A stretch of 64,000 nt of DNA from Planococcus sp. ISL-110 (GCF_018613575.1 NZ_JAGGPX010000007.1:1-64000), one strand, 5' to 3'; counted from the stretch's first letter, positions 44,323-53,904 are shown. Notes: a model not told the origin generated them from the sequence alone. Numbers and translations are program-made.

Positions 44323-45912
44323 TTATTGTTGATAAAAGACGATTGCTTCATATGGTCTGAGCAGAATATCGCCCTCACCATTCGCCTCTGCATAATTGCC
44401 GATCAGCACTCTGCCTTCCGGGCGAACTGCCGATTTGATGTCTTTCGAGAAATTGCAGTAGATGGTCAGCTTTTCCTCATTCCACATACGTGTGTAGGCG
44501 AAGAGCTCGCCATCTTCACGATACAGCAACTCGAAATTGCCATAGGTGATGATATCCAGCTTCTTGCGAAGGCCGATCAGTTGTTTATAATACTGGTAAA
44601 CCGAATCCGGGTCCATGTGCTGCAAGGCGTTGATGTCCTTGTAATTCGGGTTGGCTTTCAGCCATGGCGTCCCTGTCGTAAAACCGCCGTTCGGCTCTGC
44701 GGACCATTGCATCGGCGTCCTGGCATTGTCGCGGCTTTTGACGTGGATTTTCCGCATGATGTCATCGTGCGGAACACCGGCTTCGCGCTTTTCTTGATAC
44801 ATATTCAAGGTCTCGATGTCTTTATAATCATCGATCGAGTCAAAGCGAACATTGGTCATACCAAGTTCTTCACCTTGATAGACATAAGGCGTGCCTTGCA
44901 TGAAATGAAGGCATGTAGCAAGCATTTTCGCTGATTCAACGCGCCATTCCGTGTCTTCGCCAAAGCGCGAAACGATGCGCGGCTGGTCGTGGTTGTTCCA
45001 ATACAGGCTGTTCCATCCTTCGTCGTGGAGGCCCTGCTGCCATTTTTCCATGTTTTCTTTCAAGTCGATCAGGGACAGCGCTTTCAAATCCCACTTTTCA
45101 CCGCCCTGGTCAAGGCCCATATGTTCGAACGTGAAAATCATATTCAGTTCCTGATTTTTTGCAGCGGTATAATGGCGCGCCTCTTTTGGCGTCGTACCCG
45201 GCATTTCGCCTACGGTGACGATATCGTATTTCGACAGCACCTCTTGGTTCATCTCTTTCAGGTATGTGTGGACATTCGGTCCGTTCAGGAATTGGTGGCT
45301 GCCATCGCCACCTGGTGCATCGTGCATTTTCGGCACTTTTGAAATCATGTTGATAACGTCCATTCGGAAACCGTCTACGCCCTTGTCGAGCCACCAGCGC
45401 ATCATTTCGTAAACCGCCTTGCGCAGTTCCGAATTGTCCCAATTCAAATCCGGCTGTTTTTTGGAAAACAGATGCAAGTAATACTGGCCTCGTTCTTTCT
45501 GGTATTCCCAGGCAGAGCCGCTGAAAAATGAACGCCAGTTCGTGGGCTTGTCGCGCCATATGTAGAAATCCGGATGGTTCTTGAACCATTCGTGTTCATC
45601 GGAAGTGTGGTTGACGACAAGGTCCATGACCAGTTTCATGCCGCGTTCATGGACTTCCGATAACAGCTCATCAAAATCGGCCATCGTACCAAACTCTGCC
45701 ATAATTTTATAATAATCGCGGATGTCGTAACCGTTGTCGTCGTTCGGCGAATCATAAACCGGCGACAGCCAGAGAATGTCCACACCCAGGCCGTGCAAGT
45801 AATCAAGTTTTTGAATGATGCCCCGAATATCGCCGATGCCATCCCCATTCGAGTCCATAAAGCTCCTCGGATAAATTTGGTAGACAGTTGATTTTTTCCA
45901 CCATTCGTCCAT
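44323..45912 (-). CDS. Oligo-1,6-glucosidase / alpha-glucosidase, GH13
   Basis: The 529-residue enzyme has an intact (beta/alpha)8 barrel with D185 (GFRMDVINM), E236 (VGEMPGTT) and D309 (NNHDQPRIV) as nucleophile, acid/base and stabiliser. SPNDDNGYDI and DLVVNHTSDEH are typical of the MalL/oligo-1,6-glucosidase subfamily. It hydrolyses alpha-1,6 or alpha-1,4 glucosidic bonds of small oligosaccharides in the cytoplasm. Gene order glucosidase-ROK-(lost glucosidase) suggests an ancestral three-gene operon. AAAGAGGGG lies before the ATG. Confidence 0.93.
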   Translation of the reverse strand: MDEWWKKSTVYQIYPRSFMDSNGDGIGDIRGIIQKLDYLHGLGVDILWLSPVYDSPNDDNGYDIRDYYKIMAEFGTMADFDELLSEVHERGMKLVMDLVVNHTSDEHEWFKNHPDFYIWRDKPTNWRSFFSGSAWEYQKERGQYYLHLFSKKQPDLNWDNSELRKAVYEMMRWWLDKGVDGFRMDVINMISKVPKMHDAPGGDGSHQFLNGPNVHTYLKEMNQEVLSKYDIVTVGEMPGTTPKEARHYTAAKNQELNMIFTFEHMGLDQGGEKWDLKALSLIDLKENMEKWQQGLHDEGWNSLYWNNHDQPRIVSRFGEDTEWRVESAKMLATCLHFMQGTPYVYQGEELGMTNVRFDSIDDYKDIETLNMYQEKREAGVPHDDIMRKIHVKSRDNARTPMQWSAEPNGGFTTGTPWLKANPNYKDINALQHMDPDSVYQYYKQLIGLRKKLDIITYGNFELLYREDGELFAYTRMWNEEKLTIYCNFSKDIKSAVRPEGRVLIGNYAEANGEGDILLRPYEAIVFYQQ

Positions 45913-46119
45913 AAATCCCCCTCTTTTCCTTTAAGTGAATATTATTCTAACATCATACATGAATTTGCTGAATTGCCAACTAATTATTAAAAATATATTT
46001 TTGTCAGCTCCAATTTCATTTTGGTCTCTCAAGAAAATTTCGTAGAATAAAAACCACCGTAGTTTCCCGACAGTGTTTGAACACGTTCCGATTGCTCGGC
46101 ACGTGGATTGCTGTGGATA

Positions 46120-46625
46120 TTAGGATTCTGTTGCAATGTACAGAGCTGAAACGATCACATCGTCTTCGACCAGAATATACGGATGTGTTTCGAGCAGCAT
46201 CGTTTTTATGGCTTCCGACATCGATTGGCTTGCGTAAACGCAAATCAACGAAAACTGCAATTCCTTCACCGCGACGTCTCCCACTCTACATGTACCCAGG
46301 ACCGGAAAGTTGCTTGCTCCTCTAAATAAGGCTCAATCATTTTTTCAAAATATGCCTGGATTGCAGGCGGATGGTAACTGCCGCTTGAATAATAAAAATC
46401 GTAGCTTTTCACAAAATGAATAAACTCCATTTGTTGCTCTGTAAGCTGGATCTTCAACTCAGCAAGGATCTTTGGAGACAACCGGGGATTTTCAATCAGG
46501 ATAACGTAATCCCCCGTTTTAATCCCATGCTTGGAAAAAGCAACGACTTGATCGATGTAATTGTGGGTTTCATCGTACGAATACAGCACATGGGCATCGT
46601 GCCGTTCGTCAAAAAGTTCAAGCAT
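46120..46625 (-). pseudogene. Frameshifted MEDS-domain protein
   Basis: The first part (46266-46625) encodes 119 residues with the MEDS/DcmR sensory pattern: HVLYSYDETHNYIDQVV, GDYVILIENPRL, and WVHVEWE. It closes early at 46266. A second frame continues directly with VKELQFSLICVYASQSMSE, the expected next part of the domain (ICVYA is the usual CAYD-like strand), to a stop at 46120. The two are in different frames and the linker between them is shorter than in relatives, so a frameshift plus small deletion is likely. A sequencing error cannot be excluded. Confidence 0.65.
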
Positions 46626-46829
46626 ATTTTTGTGAAATTCATCATCCGTTTAATAAGTTAGTACCACCATACATGGTTTTTCTAGGCCAAGTATACACAA
46701 GGAGGGGATGTTTGTCCTCTAACAGCAAACTGTTTTGCTGTATAATGAATAAACTAGAACCCCTTCAGACCTGCAACAACTGTCAGCAGAGTCTCATCCT
46801 GAAAATTTCATCTTGAAAAGAGGTATTCG

Positions 46830-47720
46830 ATGATCGACCAATTAAGTAAAATCTATCCTTCTCTTCAAATCCATAAACACGGTGCTCTTGCTGCCGACCC
46901 GGACTATAGATGGTTTTCCGCAGCAGATGGCCTGGTTGTCGGCATCCATGAAACAGAACTTGCGCAAAAAGATTTGTCGCTGTTGTCGGCATTTCTCACT
47001 CCTTATAACCCGAAGTTCCCGGTCCATACGGCTGAAGAAACAAAATGGCTGGCTGCGGTAAACCCTGCAGCGCAGGAAGATCCGGTCGACTTTCCATTGG
47101 ATTCCCTATACCGTTTTGTCCATTTCTCAATACAGGAAAAACAGATCAGCCCAGTGGCATTTAAACATGCAGTCAACGATGTTTCCGCCCAACAAGTTTC
47201 CATCTTATGGGAAAACGATCACGAGGGCATCCTTGTCGAATACTTGGCAAAAGAGGATGGTCCCGTCTCCTACGAGGAAATCATCGATATACTGATGAGC
47301 GACTTATATATCAAAATCCGTTTTTTTGTCGGCCCTTTCCGGGATAGCCTGACCCTTGCAGCTGCCCATTACCGCTCAGTGACCAATACCGCTAAGACCA
47401 TGGTGCTTTATTCCAATAAAGCAGTCACCAGCTATGTTGACGCTGTTCCCTATCTGTTGATCGATCAATCCAAGGAGCCCCTGCTCAGTGACATCAGACA
47501 AACCATTCTGCAGGAGTACCAGGACGATGAAGAAACCGTGAAAATGCTGGAAGCTTTCGTTCGCAATAACTTGAATATCTCCGAAACGTCAAAAGCATTG
47601 CATATGCACCGCAATAGCCTTCAGTACCGGCTCGACCGTTTTCATGAAAATACCGGCATCGATGTCCGCAAGTTCCATCATGCCATGGCTGTCTACTTGG
47701 CGATATTGATCCAAAAGTAA
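46830..47720 (+). CDS. PucR/CdaR-type helix-turn-helix regulator
   Basis: The 296-residue protein ends with a PucR-type HTH (about 240-290: NNLNISETSKALHMHRNSLQYRLDR), found in CdaR, PucR and YjjM-like regulators. The N-terminal 230 residues are a poorly conserved sensor. It is directly upstream of the MsmX-type ATPase gene on the same strand, so it may regulate it or other sugar genes. AAAGAGG precedes the ATG. Confidence 0.85.
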   Translation: MIDQLSKIYPSLQIHKHGALAADPDYRWFSAADGLVVGIHETELAQKDLSLLSAFLTPYNPKFPVHTAEETKWLAAVNPAAQEDPVDFPLDSLYRFVHFSIQEKQISPVAFKHAVNDVSAQQVSILWENDHEGILVEYLAKEDGPVSYEEIIDILMSDLYIKIRFFVGPFRDSLTLAAAHYRSVTNTAKTMVLYSNKAVTSYVDAVPYLLIDQSKEPLLSDIRQTILQEYQDDEETVKMLEAFVRNNLNISETSKALHMHRNSLQYRLDRFHENTGIDVRKFHHAMAVYLAILIQK

Positions 47721-47729
47721 ATGTGCACA

Positions 47730-47743
47730 AAAAAGCGCTTTCA
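47730..47743 (-). promoter_or_regulatory. Candidate cre site upstream of the MsmX gene
   Basis: TGAAAGCGCTTTTT on the minus strand fits the CcpA cre consensus except at its last positions. It lies 84-97 nt before the ATPase start codon and upstream of TTGACA at 47757, so activation or mild control, not road-block, would be expected. Confidence 0.5.
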
Positions 47744-47826
47744 TTTTTAGGCAGTTTTGACATTCTCTAAACATCGCCTTTCGGTTATGCTGTTACCAAT
47801 GACAATACAACACTGGGGGAAAGCAA

Positions 47827-48924
47827 ATGACTGGCTTATCATTAGTAAATATCAAAAAAGAATACGAAAAAGGTGTGGTGTCTGTACAAGACTTCAACCT
47901 GGAAATCCGCGACAAAGAGTTTTTAGTGCTCGTTGGCCCTTCAGGCTGCGGGAAATCAACAACGCTCCGCATGATCGCTGGATTGGAAGATATTACGGAA
48001 GGTGATTTGTACATCGGTGACAAAAGAGTCAACGACGTTTCACCGAAAGACCGCGACATCGCGATGGTATTCCAAAACTATGCGCTGTATCCGCACATGA
48101 CCGTTTATGAAAACATGGCGTTCAGTTTGAAATTGCGCAAGATGAAAAAAGCCGACATCAAAGCCCGCGTCGACAATGCTTCTAAGATTCTTGGACTGGA
48201 TGACTATTTGAACCGCAAACCAAAAGCGTTATCGGGCGGACAGCGCCAGCGTGTCGCTCTGGGCCGCGCCATCGTACGCGATGCAAAAGTCTTCTTGATG
48301 GATGAGCCTTTATCCAACCTGGATGCAAAATTGCGTGTCCAGATGCGTGCAGAAATCCAGAAATTGCATCGACGCCTGCAGACGACAACTGTTTACGTAA
48401 CACATGACCAAACAGAAGCCATGACTATGGCAACGCGCTTAGTCGTTATGAAAGACGGATTTATCCACCAGATCGGTACGCCTAAAGAAGTATACGACTT
48501 GCCAGAAAACATGTTTGTTGGAGGATTTATCGGATCGCCATCCATGAACTTCCTGCGAGGCAAATTAGTCGGCGACCATTTTGTTATGGGCGACAACAAT
48601 ATTCGCATCCCTGAAGGCAAGCTGAAGATGCTTAAAGAACAAGGCTATGAAACGAGAGATGTTGTCCTCGGCATCCGCCCTGAAGACATTCATGACGAGC
48701 CGCTCTTCCTTGAGCACTCGCCGCATACCAAACTCAAAGCGTACATTGAAGTAGCGGAATTGATGGGCTCGGAAATCATCCTCTACTCACAAGTCAACGA
48801 CCAGGATTTTGTAGCGCGCGTCGACTCACGCTTCAATGTTGAAGCAGGTACGACAATCGATATGGCTTTTGATATGAATAAAGCACATTTCTTTGATAGC
48901 GAGTCTGAACTGCGCATCCGCTAA
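47827..48924 (+). CDS. msmX: Multi-sugar ABC transporter ATPase, MsmX/UgpC type
   Basis: The 365-residue protein has the ATPase core: Walker A GPSGCGKS, signature LSGGQRQR, Walker B VFLMDEPLSNLD, H-loop VTHDQTEA, followed by a C-terminal MalK-like regulatory (TOBE/OB) domain (about 240-365). MsmX in Bacillus energises several unrelated sugar importers. The galactoside permeases at 18-20 kb lack an ATPase, so this protein is the likely partner. GGGGGAAA precedes the ATG. A terminator follows at 48964. Confidence 0.93.
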   Translation: MTGLSLVNIKKEYEKGVVSVQDFNLEIRDKEFLVLVGPSGCGKSTTLRMIAGLEDITEGDLYIGDKRVNDVSPKDRDIAMVFQNYALYPHMTVYENMAFSLKLRKMKKADIKARVDNASKILGLDDYLNRKPKALSGGQRQRVALGRAIVRDAKVFLMDEPLSNLDAKLRVQMRAEIQKLHRRLQTTTVYVTHDQTEAMTMATRLVVMKDGFIHQIGTPKEVYDLPENMFVGGFIGSPSMNFLRGKLVGDHFVMGDNNIRIPEGKLKMLKEQGYETRDVVLGIRPEDIHDEPLFLEHSPHTKLKAYIEVAELMGSEIILYSQVNDQDFVARVDSRFNVEAGTTIDMAFDMNKAHFFDSESELRIR

Positions 48925-48963
48925 GTTAAAAAGCTGGTGTTTCTATTGTAAGAATACCTCTAC

Positions 48964-48999
48964 AAGCTGCCGGGCACCTTCCGGCAGCTTTTTCTTGTT
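48964..48999 (+). terminator. Terminator of the MsmX gene
   Basis: AAGCTGCCGG pairs perfectly with CCGGCAGCTT around GCACCTT, followed by TTTCTTGTTT. Confidence 0.85.
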
Positions 49000-49051
49000 T
49001 TGATGAGGCGAATGCAGAGCTGCAGGCAGAACCCCGCCCTTTTCCGCCCAC

Positions 49052-49078
49052 AAAAAAACCGCCCGTAAGTGCACGGGC
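49052..49078 (-). terminator. Terminator of the hydrolase gene
   Basis: GCCCGT/ACGGGC stem (49061-49066 with 49073-49078) followed on the minus strand by GGTTTTTTT. Confidence 0.65.
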
Positions 49079-49087
49079 AGCTCTCTA

Positions 49088-49729
49088 TTAAAAGTTTTTG
49101 ATTCCATCGATGATCTGCTTTAAAGTATCGATCGATTTGAGTGCATCGGTTTCGCAATCCAACCGGTGGTTGATGTCGGGCAACAGGTTCGCCTCCAGGT
49201 ACGGGTTCGTTTTCAGCAATTCAAATGCGCCCGGCGAATAGTAGCGGTCTTTGTCGCCGATGTAGCATAAGGCCGGATTTTTGCTGTTGACCATGGTGTT
49301 GAGGACTTCTTCACGGTTCAGCAGCGGCGTTACCCATACGGCTTTGGCTTCGCTGAATTCCGTGCGGTTCATCTCGGCGCCCATGGCGATTGTGCCCAAT
49401 GATTTGCCGATCAGGTAGAATTCCTGATAGTCTCTTCCTTTAAGCACTTCACTGATGACCAAACGCACGTCGTGGAGAATCGCTTCGTCCAATTCCTTCA
49501 TCGTGAATCCATCATACGCTTTGTTGGTGTATTGGTAATTGACCCGCAAGACGTCATAGTTTTTATTCTGGAAAATTTCTTCTGCAAAATGAAACAGCGG
49601 ACTTTTGGTCGTATATCCGGCACCCGGCAAAAAGATGGCCAATTTTTTTGTGTAGTCTTCTGTCAACACGACTGTATAAGGAACTTCAATCCCTTTATAG
49701 CCTGTGACTTTGTTGTCGATTGTTTTCAT
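49088..49729 (-). CDS. Alpha/beta-fold hydrolase
   Basis: The 213-residue protein has an alpha/beta-hydrolase plan: LAIFLPGAGYT (oxyanion region), nucleophile Ser in LIGKSLGT, Asp in IGDKDRYY and His in INHRLD. The lid is minimal, as in dienelactone hydrolase-like and BAAT-like esterases. The ATG at 49729 is chosen, since AGGAG lies 8 nt before it. The substrate is unknown. Confidence 0.85.
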   Translation of the reverse strand: MKTIDNKVTGYKGIEVPYTVVLTEDYTKKLAIFLPGAGYTTKSPLFHFAEEIFQNKNYDVLRVNYQYTNKAYDGFTMKELDEAILHDVRLVISEVLKGRDYQEFYLIGKSLGTIAMGAEMNRTEFSEAKAVWVTPLLNREEVLNTMVNSKNPALCYIGDKDRYYSPGAFELLKTNPYLEANLLPDINHRLDCETDALKSIDTLKQIIDGIKNF

Positions 49730-49845
49730 AAATCTCACTCCTGTCTCTCTCTATTATAAAGAATATTCCATAAATTTACTAAGTATTTTTCAAATTGGCT
49801 ATGATACAATCGATTTACTACTATATCTTGCAGGGAGGTTGACGA

Positions 49846-50406
49846 ATGAAAACGGAAAAAGAAAAGATGCTGGCTGGTGAAATGTACGATCCGCAAGATT
49901 CCGAGCTCCGTCAAAACCGCATGAATGCCCGTCGGCTAAGTCGTCTGTTCAATGAAACAACCGAAATGGATGGCCAGGACCGCACAGACCTGCTGAAAAA
50001 ATTGTTCGGTACGACCGGTGAAATCATCCATGCCGAACCGACCTTACGCTGCGATTATGGATTCAATATGCATGTCGGCGACAACTTCTATGCCAACTTC
50101 GACTGTGTTTTTCTCGATGTCTGCGAAATCCGGATCGGGGACAATTGCATGATTGCACCAGGCGTCCACATTTACACGGCGACCCACCCGCTCGAACCGG
50201 CAGCCCGTAATTCCGGAAAAGAATACGGCAAGCCGGTCACCATCGGCCATAATGTCTGGATCGGCGGCCGTGCTATCATCAATCCCGGCGTCACGATCGG
50301 CGACAATGCCATCATCGCTTCCGGCGCCGTCGTCACCAAAAACGTGCCCGCCAATTCCATATTCGGCGGCAATCCTGCGAAAGCAATCGGCCATATTGGG
50401 GAATAA
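49846..50406 (+). CDS. maa: Maltose O-acetyltransferase
   Basis: The 186-residue enzyme matches the maltose/galactoside O-acetyltransferase family: an N-terminal helical domain ([14 protein letters not shown]), then left-handed beta-helix hexapeptide repeats with catalytic His in YTATHPL and the C-terminal GNPAKAI. It transfers acetyl from acetyl-CoA to sugars, probably as detoxification of unused substrates. GGGAGG precedes the ATG. Its position near glucoside genes fits. Confidence 0.92.
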   Translation: MKTEKEKMLAGEMYDPQDSELRQNRMNARRLSRLFNETTEMDGQDRTDLLKKLFGTTGEIIHAEPTLRCDYGFNMHVGDNFYANFDCVFLDVCEIRIGDNCMIAPGVHIYTATHPLEPAARNSGKEYGKPVTIGHNVWIGGRAIINPGVTIGDNAIIASGAVVTKNVPANSIFGGNPAKAIGHIGE

Positions 50407-50407
50407 C

Positions 50408-50440
50408 CAGCAATGCGTTCTGGCGTGTTGCTTTTTTATT
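50408..50440 (+). terminator. Terminator of the acetyltransferase gene
   Basis: AGCAA and TTGCT pair around a longer loop and are followed by TTTTTTATTTT directly after the stop codon. Confidence 0.6.
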
Positions 50441-50509
50441 TTAGTTGAATTTAGTAAATAACTCTTTAACTTGATTGAATAAGCCAGTATGAAGAAATCG
50501 CTTCAGGCG

Positions 50510-50585
50510 GACGCTTTCGGGCCCACAGGATGTGGGTCATGCAGCTGGCGCGACAGGACGTCGCGGTGCCGTAGCCTCCATCTCT
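50510..50585. repeat. GC-rich double-hairpin intergenic repeat
   Basis: CCCACAGGATGTGGG and GCGACAGGACGTCGC form two adjacent hairpins with related loops. Their GC content contrasts sharply with the AT-rich flanks, as expected of a REP-type repeat rather than a gene. Confidence 0.5.
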
Positions 50586-50774
50586 TTCCATCATTATACA
50601 AAAAAATCCATGAATCGAATGATTTTTTTGTGTAAATTTTGTATTTTTATTCGTTGTCTTTTGTAAATTCACCTTTCTTTTTATAGTTCTATCCCCAGGT
50701 AACTGTGAGACATTTATATAAAATCAGCCATTCATGCAGCAATCTCAAGTCTCCACTTCTCCCTCACACAAATC

Positions 50775-50813
50775 AAAAAGATCCCGTAAGCGCCAACTGC
50801 CGCTTACGGAATC
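50775..50813 (-). terminator. Terminator of the cyclodeaminase-like gene
   Basis: GATTCCGTAAGCG and CGCTTACGGGATC pair on the minus strand with one mismatch, followed by TTTTTGATTTG. Confidence 0.8.
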
Positions 50814-50828
50814 CCCTTACACTCAAAC

Positions 50829-51812
50829 CTACAACTCCACTTTCATGCCCGATCCGCTCGCTGCTGCTTTGCTGTAGACGCCTTTGGCGACCGCCAAATC
50901 GAAATAGGCGGCACCGACGCATTTAAAGAAAGTAATTTCGGATTCTGCTTGTCGTCCTGCTATCTTGCCGTCCACGAGTTGGCCAAGTTCAGCGTGCAGC
51001 TGATCAAATGACCAGGCGCCGCTTTCTGCACTGTGGATCAGTTCTCCTGCTTCACTTTTGACGCCGGCCACGTCATCTGCAACAATTTTGTCGGCACGCA
51101 GGATGGTCGTTTCGTCCATTTCGCGCATGCTCGGCAAATAGGAGCCGACGCCGTTGATGTGGGTACCTGGTTTTAAATCTTCTCCATTAAAGACCGGTTC
51201 TTTCGAACGTGTCGCACAGCAAATGATATCTGCCTGCTGAACAGCTGACGAGACGATAGTCTCAACGGTGTACGGAATTTCGATGCCGAATGCTATGAGG
51301 CTTTCGCCAAAGCGCTCCGCTTTTTCCGGAGTCCGGTTGACCAGGATAATCTTTTCGATCGGCCGTACCGCCAGTACGCCCAGTACCTGCTCAAACGCCA
51401 TCGCACCGGTTCCGATGACTGTAAGCACTCGGCTTTCTTTGCGCGCCAACAAGTCTGTAGCGATCCCGCTGAGCGCGCCTGTGCGCAATCGCGTTAAATA
51501 CGAAGCGGTCATCATCGCGACATGCTCGCCATTGTCACCGTCGGACAGCAAGATGACGCCTTGGGTGGTCGGCTTGCCCTGTGCCGGATTTTCGGGGAAG
51601 ATGGTGACAATTTTAACGCCTGAGATTTTATTCGCCATATCGGCACTCGGCATATAAAGCGCTGATGCCTGCCGTTCCGGAAAATCGAGAACGGTGCGAT
51701 GCGGGCTGTTGATCTGGCCCTGCTGCTTGGCACGGAGCATGTCCGTTACATCACGGATGGCATCGGCCATATGGTAGTGCTGCTGAATTTGTTGTTCGTT
51801 GATGATAAGCAT
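50829..51812 (-). CDS. Ornithine cyclodeaminase / mu-crystallin family protein
   Basis: The 327-residue protein has the family's Rossmann motif VIGTGAMA and conserved substrate region (ASYLTRLRTGALSG), with INGVGSY and DDVAGVKSEAGE later. Members act on ornithine, alanine, ketimines or related amino acids using NAD(P). The ATG at 51812 has AGGAGG 6 nt before it; the frame opens earlier without a site. It follows the MHS symporter gene by 88 nt with a hairpin between, so import and conversion of one amino acid or acid is suggested. Confidence 0.88.
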   Translation of the reverse strand: MLIINEQQIQQHYHMADAIRDVTDMLRAKQQGQINSPHRTVLDFPERQASALYMPSADMANKISGVKIVTIFPENPAQGKPTTQGVILLSDGDNGEHVAMMTASYLTRLRTGALSGIATDLLARKESRVLTVIGTGAMAFEQVLGVLAVRPIEKIILVNRTPEKAERFGESLIAFGIEIPYTVETIVSSAVQQADIICCATRSKEPVFNGEDLKPGTHINGVGSYLPSMREMDETTILRADKIVADDVAGVKSEAGELIHSAESGAWSFDQLHAELGQLVDGKIAGRQAESEITFFKCVGAAYFDLAVAKGVYSKAAASGSGMKVEL

Positions 51813-51837
51813 GGATATCCTCCTAAGAAAAGCGTAA

Positions 51838-51860
51838 GCGCCCATTGATTCTGGGCGCTG
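51838..51860 (-). terminator. Hairpin between symporter and cyclodeaminase genes
   Basis: AGCGCCCA pairs with TGGGCGCT around TTGATTC. On the minus strand TACGCTTTTCTT follows. It may be a partial terminator that lowers expression of the downstream gene. Confidence 0.5.
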
Positions 51861-51900
51861 TAGTTTAGACATTATTTGACGAGCTAAAAGTTATATTTTC

Positions 51901-53211
51901 TTAAACACGGCTTTCTTTTACTACTAGTTTTGGTTCAGGCTCAACCTGTCTGCCGCTCAAATCCTTCACTGCCCAGATGGACAGCAGCGAAATGACGGCA
52001 GTCAGCATAATGTAAAGCGCCACCGGCACATAGGAATTATCGAATGTTGCCAACAGGAATGTCGCAACTAAAGGCGCCGTTCCGCCCGCTAAGGCCGCAC
52101 CGATCTGATAGCCCAATGTCACCCCAGTATAGCGCACTTTAGCATCAAAGATTTCCGAGAACATCGTGCCGAGAACCGCTGTGATCGGCGCCCAGATGAT
52201 GCCAAGCCCAATGATGGTCGCGATGATCAATAATGTTACAGAACCTTGCTGCAACATCCAGAAATACGGGAAGGCGAACAAACCCATCGCCACTGATCCG
52301 GTGACGTACATTTTTTTGCGTCCGACACGGTCGGATAATGCACCCATGATGGGAATCAAAATTGTCGTGATGATAGTCGCGATCATGACTGCCACCAACG
52401 TGGCTGTTCTCGAGAATTCGAGGTTTGTTGTCGCATATGACACTACGAATGTACTGAAAATATAGAATGGAGCCGTTTCGACAACCTTGGCACCGATGGC
52501 GATCAGCACTTCACGCCAATGGTATTTCAGGGTATCGACGATCGGCAGCTTCGGAATTTCACCGGATGCCTGAACTGCCTTAAATTCCGGTGTTTCATCA
52601 ATGCCTTTACGGATCCACAAGCCAAAGACCACCAGGAATGCACTCAGGATAAACGGCACGCGCCAGCCCCAGCTCATGAACGCCGCTTCCGGCAATAAAG
52701 TCATGATGTATAACGCCAAGGTTCCCATAACCATTCCGATGGTGACTCCCATCTGCGGGATGCTGCCGAAAAATCCGCGTCTTTCAGGTGGTGCGTATTC
52801 GGTCGCGAGCAATAATGCCCCACCCCATTCACCACCAATGCCAATTCCCTGGATCAAGCGAAGCGTAATCAGCAGGATCGGTGCCGCGACGCCGATTGCC
52901 TGATAGGTCGGCAGGAGCCCCATCGCGAATGTCGCAAATCCCATCAAGCTCAAAGTGATGACCAAAGTTTTTTTGCGGCCGATGCGGTCGCCGATATGGC
53001 TGAAGATGATGCCGCCGAATGGACGGATAAAGAATGATAGCGCGAAAGATGCATAAGCGAGCATCAGCCCGACCGTTGGATCTTCATTGACGAAAAACAA
53101 TTGGTTGAAAACCAATGCCGCCATTGTGCCGTACAAGAAATAATCAAACCATTCAATCGAACTCCCCACGAGACTTGCCGTTAATACTTTGCGTGTTTGC
53201 TTTTTATCCAT
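51901..53211 (-). CDS. MFS transporter, metabolite:H+ symporter (MHS) family
   Basis: The 436-residue protein has twelve membrane helices and MHS signatures: SSIEWFDYFLYG at helix 1, GDRIGRKKTL between helices 2 and 3, and GIGGEWGGALLLATEYAP. Relatives carry proline/betaine, citrate, shikimate, alpha-ketoglutarate or other acids. The ATG at 53211 is chosen, with AAGGGGG before it. It is divergent from an XRE-cupin regulator and upstream of the cyclodeaminase-like gene. Confidence 0.92.
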   Translation of the reverse strand: MDKKQTRKVLTASLVGSSIEWFDYFLYGTMAALVFNQLFFVNEDPTVGLMLAYASFALSFFIRPFGGIIFSHIGDRIGRKKTLVITLSLMGFATFAMGLLPTYQAIGVAAPILLITLRLIQGIGIGGEWGGALLLATEYAPPERRGFFGSIPQMGVTIGMVMGTLALYIMTLLPEAAFMSWGWRVPFILSAFLVVFGLWIRKGIDETPEFKAVQASGEIPKLPIVDTLKYHWREVLIAIGAKVVETAPFYIFSTFVVSYATTNLEFSRTATLVAVMIATIITTILIPIMGALSDRVGRKKMYVTGSVAMGLFAFPYFWMLQQGSVTLLIIATIIGLGIIWAPITAVLGTMFSEIFDAKVRYTGVTLGYQIGAALAGGTAPLVATFLLATFDNSYVPVALYIMLTAVISLLSIWAVKDLSGRQVEPEPKLVVKESRV

Positions 53212-53372
53212 CCTATTTTCCCCCTTGCGAATAAATTGAAGTGACACTTTAATTCTCCCTTTTCAACAGTTTAGCAGTTAACAATATTCTGTCAATAACC
53301 TGCGGTAATTTTATTTTCCGGCACATGTACGGTATGATGAGGGCAGAACATTTAGCAAAGTGGGGGTTCTGC

Positions 53373-53891
53373 ATGTCAGATGGAACAATTGGGCTTACAT
53401 TAAAAAGCCTTCGCAAGGAACGCAACATGACCTTGAAGGAGCTGGCAGAGCAGACCGATGTCTCCATCAGCTTCCTGTCGCAGGTCGAGCGCGGCAAATC
53501 AAGCGTGACGCTGGAGTCGTTGCGCAAAATAGCAGATGCCCTGAACGTCGATCCCAGCCTGTTTTTCACGAACGAAGCCGAGAGAATCGATTGGGCCACG
53601 CGCCTCGAACAATTTTATTACCAGGATTTATCGCATGGCGTGAAAGAAGCCAGCTTCGTGCCGATGCTGGTCACTTTAAAGCCAGGTGATTCAGAGGGTA
53701 ATGCCTTTGCCCACAGCGGCTATGAGTTTTTATTCGTCGTGGATGGAGTGTTGACGGTGGAAGTCGAAGGCGATCGCACCGAGCTCGCACCGCAGCAGTC
53801 GACCCTGTTCGATGCACGCAAAAAGCATTATTGGTTCAACTTAACCCAGCAAGATGTACGGTTTTTACTAGTATCATCCAAAACGAATTAA
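53373..53891 (+). CDS. XRE-family regulator with cupin sensor domain
   Basis: The 172-residue protein has an N-terminal HTH_3 domain (about 8-62, TLKELAEQTDVSISFLSQVE) and a C-terminal cupin_2 domain (about 95-168, GDSEGNAFAHSGYEFLFVV). Such proteins typically control a divergent transporter or amino-acid catabolic gene, binding the effector in the cupin. It is divergent from the MHS symporter gene with a 161-nt shared upstream region. The ATG at 53373 has GTGGGGG before it. Confidence 0.9.
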   Translation: MSDGTIGLTLKSLRKERNMTLKELAEQTDVSISFLSQVERGKSSVTLESLRKIADALNVDPSLFFTNEAERIDWATRLEQFYYQDLSHGVKEASFVPMLVTLKPGDSEGNAFAHSGYEFLFVVDGVLTVEVEGDRTELAPQQSTLFDARKKHYWFNLTQQDVRFLLVSSKTN

Positions 53892-53904
53892 GGGGAGTCC
53901 GTCT

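Larger units (their letters stand above)
50407..50828. other. Intergenic region with hairpin repeat and two terminators
   Basis: It contains a terminator for the acetyltransferase gene at 50408-50440, a GC-rich hairpin repeat (50510-50585), AT-rich DNA and the terminator of the cyclodeaminase-like gene (50775-50813). No gene is supported. Confidence 0.5.

Noticed and set aside
46016-46243. 75-codon minus-strand frame downstream of the MEDS gene
   Set aside because: The overlapping frame to 46120 continues the MEDS domain with expected motifs; this frame has none.
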